In this document: one piece after another, positions 60,256-64,000 of the stretch | Layout: each line of letters starts with the position of its first letter | How positions within the stretch are numbered: position 1 is the stretch's first letter | Assembly (NCBI RefSeq): GCF_043789415.1 | Contig: NZ_JBDLLW010000004.1 | Span: forward strand, 1-64,000 | Direction: 5' to 3' | Length of the DNA stretch: 64,000 bases | From: Renibacterium sp043789415 | Lineage (GTDB): Bacteria; Actinomycetota; Actinomycetes; Actinomycetales; Micrococcaceae | Notes under the pieces: generated by a model | Databases searched by the model: none | What the model was told of the DNA's origin: nothing | The model's input: only the letters and a program-made list of their open reading frames with translations | Translations under genes and position numbers: made by a program

Positions 60256-61863
60256 ATGGAGACTTTGACCACATCGGTGGTACCGGGCAGCGAGGATTTC
60301 GCCGCCAACGATGCGGGTCATCGGCAACTTCTCAAAGAGCTGCGAGAGAAGCTGGATACCGCAGCGCTCGGCGGACCAGAGCGATCCAGGCAGCGGCATA
60401 TCGATCGCGGCAAGCTGCTGCCCCGTGAGCGCATTGACCAGCTGCTCGACGAAGGCAGCCCTTTTCTGGAGATCGCGCCGCTCGCAGCCGATGGACTCTA
60501 CGACAACGAATGCCCCGGCGCGGGAGTGATCGCCGGGATCGGCCTGGTGCACGGACGTCAGGTTGTGGTGGTCTCCAATGACGCCACCGTCAAAGGCGGC
60601 ACTTACTACCCGATGACGGTGAAGAAGCATCTGCGCGCCCAGGAGATCGCCCTGGAGAACCGGCTGCCTTGTATCTATCTGGTTGACTCCGGTGGAGCGT
60701 TCCTGCCCAAGCAGGACGAGGTCTTCCCGGACCGCGATCACTTCGGCAGGATCTTCTACAACCAGGCCCGGCTCTCCGCCGCCAAAATCCCGCAGATCGC
60801 CTCGGTGATGGGCTCCTGCACCGCGGGCGGTGCCTATGTGCCCGCGATGAGCGATGAAACCGTCATCGTGCGCAACCAGGGCACCATCTTCCTGGGTGGC
60901 CCGCCGCTGGTGAAGGCCGCCATCGGGGAGATCGTCACCGCTGAAGAATTGGGCGGCGGCGAGGTCCACTCGAAGATCTCCGGCGTCACCGATCACCTCG
61001 CCGAGAACGACGAGCATGCCCTGCAGATCGTCAGGGATATCGTCTCCACCTTACCTCTGCCGGAAGCCCCGGCCTGGGATACCGTGGAGAACCGTGAGCC
61101 AGTGGTAGACCCTGACGAGCTCTATGGTGCGGTTCCGGTGGATGTTCAGGCCCCCTACGACGCCCACGAGATCATCGCCCGGCTGGTCGACGCGAGCGAA
61201 TTCCACGAGTTCAAAAAGAACTACGGCACCACCCTGGTCACCGGCTTCGCGCATATCCACGGTCATCCCGTGGGCATCATCGCAAACAACGGCGTGCTGT
61301 TCAGCGAATCCGCGCTCAAGGGCGCGCACTTCATCGAGCTGTGCGATCAACGTGGCATCCCGCTACTCTTCCTGCAGAACATCAACGGCTTCATGGTCGG
61401 CCGGGACTACGAGGCCGGTGGCATTGCCAAGAACGGCGCCAAAATGGTGACCGCGGTGGCCTCCACCCGGGTGCCCAAGCTCACCGTCGTGGTCGGTGGC
61501 TCCTTCGGCGCCGGGAACTACTCGATGTGCGGCCGGGCCTACAGCCCGCGCTTCCTCTGGATGTGGCCGAACGCCCGGATCTCAGTAATGGGCGGCGCTC
61601 AGGCCTCCTCGGTGTTGGCCACGGTGCGCCGCGAGCAGCTCGAAGGCCGTGGCGAGGAGTGGTCAGCGGAAGCCGAAGAGGCTTTCAAAGCGCCGATCAA
61701 AGAGCAGTACGAGGCACAGGGCAGTCCCTACTACTCCACTGCGAGGCTCTGGGACGACGGCATCATCGACCCCGCCGACACCAGGGACATCGTGGGCCTC
61801 GCGCTCCAGGTATGTTCGCAGACCCCGCTGCCGGAGACCTCCTTCGGCCTGTTCAGAATGTGA
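60256..61863 (+). CDS. Methylcrotonyl-CoA carboxylase-type carboxyltransferase (beta) subunit
   Basis: 535 residues, the size of methylcrotonyl-CoA carboxylase beta. The two crotonase-like halves carry GGTYYPMTVKKHLRAQEIA, MGSCTAGGAYVPAMSDE, GPPLVKAAIGE and the C-terminal FLQNINGFMVGRDYEAGGIAKNGAKM and GGSFGAGNYSMCGRAY. It moves CO2 from biotin to 3-methylcrotonyl-CoA in leucine breakdown; propionyl-CoA or a related acyl-CoA remains possible. ATG 60256 has GAGAGGGA upstream. Confidence 0.9.
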   Translation: METLTTSVVPGSEDFAANDAGHRQLLKELREKLDTAALGGPERSRQRHIDRGKLLPRERIDQLLDEGSPFLEIAPLAADGLYDNECPGAGVIAGIGLVHGRQVVVVSNDATVKGGTYYPMTVKKHLRAQEIALENRLPCIYLVDSGGAFLPKQDEVFPDRDHFGRIFYNQARLSAAKIPQIASVMGSCTAGGAYVPAMSDETVIVRNQGTIFLGGPPLVKAAIGEIVTAEELGGGEVHSKISGVTDHLAENDEHALQIVRDIVSTLPLPEAPAWDTVENREPVVDPDELYGAVPVDVQAPYDAHEIIARLVDASEFHEFKKNYGTTLVTGFAHIHGHPVGIIANNGVLFSESALKGAHFIELCDQRGIPLLFLQNINGFMVGRDYEAGGIAKNGAKMVTAVASTRVPKLTVVVGGSFGAGNYSMCGRAYSPRFLWMWPNARISVMGGAQASSVLATVRREQLEGRGEEWSAEAEEAFKAPIKEQYEAQGSPYYSTARLWDDGIIDPADTRDIVGLALQVCSQTPLPETSFGLFRM

Positions 61864-61889
61864 TCGGCCAAAAGGTGAGCACACAGCAG

Positions 61890-63896
61890 ATGACGATGTT
61901 TCAGACAGTTCTCGTTGCCAACCGCGGCGAAATCGCCTGCCGGGTGATCCGCACCCTGCGCAGCATGGGGATCCAGTCCGTCGCGGTGTACAGCGACGCC
62001 GACGCCGATGCCCGGCATGTCCGCGAGGCGGACCTCGCGGTCCGGATCGGCCCCGCTTCGGCCGCGGAAAGCTACCTCAAGATCGACGCCGTGCTGGAGG
62101 CCTGCCGGAAGACCGGCGCTCAGGCGGTGCACCCCGGCTACGGCTTCCTGAGTGAGAACCTGGCCTTCGCCCAAGCCCTCGACGCCGCCGGAATCACCTT
62201 CATCGGACCGAACCTCGAAGCGCTCAAGGTAATGGGCGATAAGATCCGCTCCAAGAACCACGTACAGCAGCATCAGGTGCCGGTGGTGCCCGGCATCGCT
62301 GAACCGGGGCTCTCCGATCAGGCGCTGATTGAAGCAGCGGCCGAGATCGGTTATCCGATCCTGATCAAACCCTCTGCCGGTGGCGGCGGGAAGGGCATGC
62401 ACTCGGTGTTCGGTCCCGAGGAACTGCCGGAAACCCTCAAGACTGCGCGCCGGGTGGCGGCGTCATCTTTCGGCGATGACACACTGTTCCTGGAGCGGCT
62501 GGTGTCCACGCCCCGGCATATCGAAGTACAGGTGCTGGGCGATAACTTCGGGAACGTGATCCACCTCGGTGAACGCGAATGCTCGTTGCAAAGGCGGCAC
62601 CAGAAGGTCATCGAGGAAGCGCCCTCCGCGCTGCTGGACGAAGCAACCCGGGCCAGGATCGGTGAGGCTGCCTGCAATGCTGCACGCAGCGTGAACTACA
62701 CGGGAGCCGGAACCGTTGAGTTCCTGGTCTCCGACGACGCCCCCGACGAGTTCTTCTTCATGGAGATGAATACCCGGTTGCAGGTTGAACACCCGGTGAC
62801 CGAGATGGTGACCGGTGTGGACCTGGTGGAATGGCAGATCCGGATCGCGGCAGGGGAGCGGCTCACCCTGGAGCAACACGACGTCGTGCTGGCCGGTCAC
62901 GCGGTGGAGGCCCGGCTCTACGCCGAGAACCCGGAGCAGGGCTTCCTGCCGGAGACCGGAACGGTGCTCGCGCTCGCCGAATCGCCGCTGTCGCGTAATG
63001 ATTCGGCGCTGCTGGAAGGCCTGAAGGTCGGTTCGAACTACGATCCGATGCTGGCCAAGGTGATCGTCTGGGCTGAAGACCGGGAGTCCGCGCTGAGTAA
63101 GCTCGATTCCGCGCTCGCGGAGACTCTGGTGCTGGGCGTGAAGACCAATATCGAATACCTGCGCCTGCTGGTGGGCGACGCCGACGTCCGGGCCGGGCGG
63201 CTGGACACCACGATGATCGAGCGGAAGCTACCGGGCTTCGTTTTCGCTGCTCCTGGGGAGGACGAGCTGCAAGCCGCAGCGCATTTCTTCGCCGCGCAAC
63301 TGATCGATCAGACAACGGTCGGCGATTCTGTCTGGGGCTCAGCGAACGGCTGGCGGATCGGCGCGCATCGGCCGCTTTCCTTCTCTATCGCCAACGGGCT
63401 GGAAAACCACCGGGTCACCGTCGGCGACGGCGAGCTGGAGTTCGATGGCGAACAGCTGGCGCTGACGGTCGACGGCCTGCGTCGTCATTGGTACTACGCT
63501 TTTGACGCCGTCACGGAGACCCTCTGGCTGGGCCGCGATGGTGTGGGCTTCGCCTTGCACAAGCGAAGCCGTCAGGAGATCGTCGAGGCAAAGAATTCGG
63601 CGATGGACCGGGCCGAAGGGAGCGCCGACCCCACGGTTCGCTCACCGATGCCGGGGACCGTGGTCTCACTCTCTGTCGCGGATGGCGATTCCGTCGTCGA
63701 GGGCCAGACCCTGCTCGCCGTGGAGGCGATGAAGATGGAACACCAGCTCGCCGCTGCGATGGCCGGAGTGGTCAAGCTAGCGGTACACACCGGTGACTTG
63801 GTCAAGGCCCATCAGGTCCTCGCCACTATTCACCCCCTTGAAACCTCAGATACAGCCAGACCAGAAGAGTCGGCGCGGAACCAGGAGCAATCATGA
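61890..63896 (+). CDS. Biotin carboxylase / biotin carrier (alpha) subunit of acyl-CoA carboxylase
   Basis: About 668 residues. The ATP-grasp biotin carboxylase (TVLVANRGEIACRVIRTL, HPGYGFLSEN, KPSAGGGGKGMH, EMNTRLQVEHPVTEM) takes the first 450. A linker domain and a C-terminal biotinyl domain with EAMKMEHQL (biotin Lys) follow. The start is uncertain: ATG 61890, ATG 61896 and GTG 61875 are possible, the last with better distance to the upstream stop. A frame extending back inside the beta gene is not real. It pairs with the beta subunit just upstream. Confidence 0.92.
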   Translation: MTMFQTVLVANRGEIACRVIRTLRSMGIQSVAVYSDADADARHVREADLAVRIGPASAAESYLKIDAVLEACRKTGAQAVHPGYGFLSENLAFAQALDAAGITFIGPNLEALKVMGDKIRSKNHVQQHQVPVVPGIAEPGLSDQALIEAAAEIGYPILIKPSAGGGGKGMHSVFGPEELPETLKTARRVAASSFGDDTLFLERLVSTPRHIEVQVLGDNFGNVIHLGERECSLQRRHQKVIEEAPSALLDEATRARIGEAACNAARSVNYTGAGTVEFLVSDDAPDEFFFMEMNTRLQVEHPVTEMVTGVDLVEWQIRIAAGERLTLEQHDVVLAGHAVEARLYAENPEQGFLPETGTVLALAESPLSRNDSALLEGLKVGSNYDPMLAKVIVWAEDRESALSKLDSALAETLVLGVKTNIEYLRLLVGDADVRAGRLDTTMIERKLPGFVFAAPGEDELQAAAHFFAAQLIDQTTVGDSVWGSANGWRIGAHRPLSFSIANGLENHRVTVGDGELEFDGEQLALTVDGLRRHWYYAFDAVTETLWLGRDGVGFALHKRSRQEIVEAKNSAMDRAEGSADPTVRSPMPGTVVSLSVADGDSVVEGQTLLAVEAMKMEHQLAAAMAGVVKLAVHTGDLVKAHQVLATIHPLETSDTARPEESARNQEQS

Positions 63897-64000
63897 CGAA
63901 CTCAGACAGCTACGGACTGAGCGAGGAATATCAGGACCTCAGCGATACCGTTCGCGAATTCGCTGACGAAGTGGTGGCCCCGGTCTCCGCCAAACACGAC
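63893..64000 (+). CDS. Acyl-CoA dehydrogenase, 5' part (isovaleryl-CoA type likely)
   Basis: Only the first 36 residues lie in the window. MTNSDSYGLSEEYQDLSDTV and REFADEVVAPVSAKHD match the N-terminal helix of acyl-CoA dehydrogenases. It overlaps the carboxylase alpha gene (ATGA), with CCAGGAG upstream. In a leucine cluster this would be isovaleryl-CoA dehydrogenase (inference). Confidence 0.8.
   Translation, partial: MTNSDSYGLSEEYQDLSDTVREFADEVVAPVSAKHD

Noticed and set aside
61341..61889. In-frame 5' extension of the biotin carboxylase gene
   Set aside because: It runs inside the carboxyltransferase gene in another frame. Biotin carboxylase homology begins only at MTMFQTVLVANRG.

Overview
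The window is chromosomal DNA from a moderately high-GC Gram-positive bacterium, most likely an actinobacterium of the Micrococcaceae (Arthrobacter/Renibacterium/Psychromicrobium-like). The reasons are the rpsB-tsf-pyrH-frr-cdsA order, a DUF1295-acyltransferase block, a MprF-like lysyltransferase with a rhomboid-like N-terminus, a CRP/GlxR-type operator in front of an acetate symporter, and many start codons placed 6-7 nt after a TANNNT box (leaderless transcription, common in actinobacteria). The genus is an inference. I see no insertion sequence, prophage, CRISPR array, rRNA or replication origin. Layout: 0-9.4 kb carries an exported CocE/NonD hydrolase, NAD-dependent DNA ligase overlapping an inositol-phosphatase-like gene, a carboxylesterase, an S4 RNA-binding protein, a YdcZ-type transporter and a class B asparagine synthetase whose N-terminal catalytic Cys is Ser. 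9.5-20.7 kb has a Tat-exported lactonase, glyS plus a GNAT, a tandem duplicated pair of small membrane proteins, a Rossmann oxidoreductase, a Tat-exported M15 peptidase, a hydrolase/DUF1295/acyltransferase operon and YibE/F. 20.9-25.1 kb is an operon of membrane protein, ABC ATPase, ABC permease, DesK-like kinase and NarL-like regulator, followed by a 59-bp tandem repeat and a 55-bp palindrome before dusB-dgt. 27.8-30.4 kb has an unknown membrane protein and dnaG, then tRNA-Asn. 30.9-31.8 kb is an AT-rich, apparently non-coding island in front of a small secreted Cys-containing protein. 32.3-41.1 kb is envelope and lipid biology: PLDc_N-like protein, MprF-like protein, holin-superfamily membrane protein, CDP-alcohol phosphatidyltransferase, transporter, glycosyltransferase, a CAT-anticodon tRNA and a secreted lipase. 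41.5-50.5 kb has an acyl-CoA dehydrogenase, an M23 peptidase and the ribosome/translation cluster, interrupted by a LysR regulator and a small gene. 50.6-53.6 kb has an acetate-type symporter pair and two small membrane proteins. The right end (53.7-64 kb) is a branched-chain amino acid degradation island. An Lrp-family gene faces genes for the E1-alpha, E1-beta and E2 subunits of a branched-chain 2-oxoacid dehydrogenase. A TetR-family gene then faces methylcrotonyl-CoA carboxylase beta and alpha subunits and an acyl-CoA dehydrogenase cut by the window edge. Both divergent regions hold clear palindromes suited to the neighbouring regulators. The E3 subunit is not in the window. The most unusual signals are the Ser-for-Cys asparagine synthetase; a family of about 30-bp intergenic palindromes (GCCCACTGAAA type) at 30.6, 58.2 and 59.3 kb; several tandem arrays (59, 20, 17 and 5 bp units) confined to intergenic DNA; the consistent leaderless gene architecture; and the AT-rich island with its secreted protein. 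No single locus convincingly forms a new multi-gene defence or biosynthetic system.
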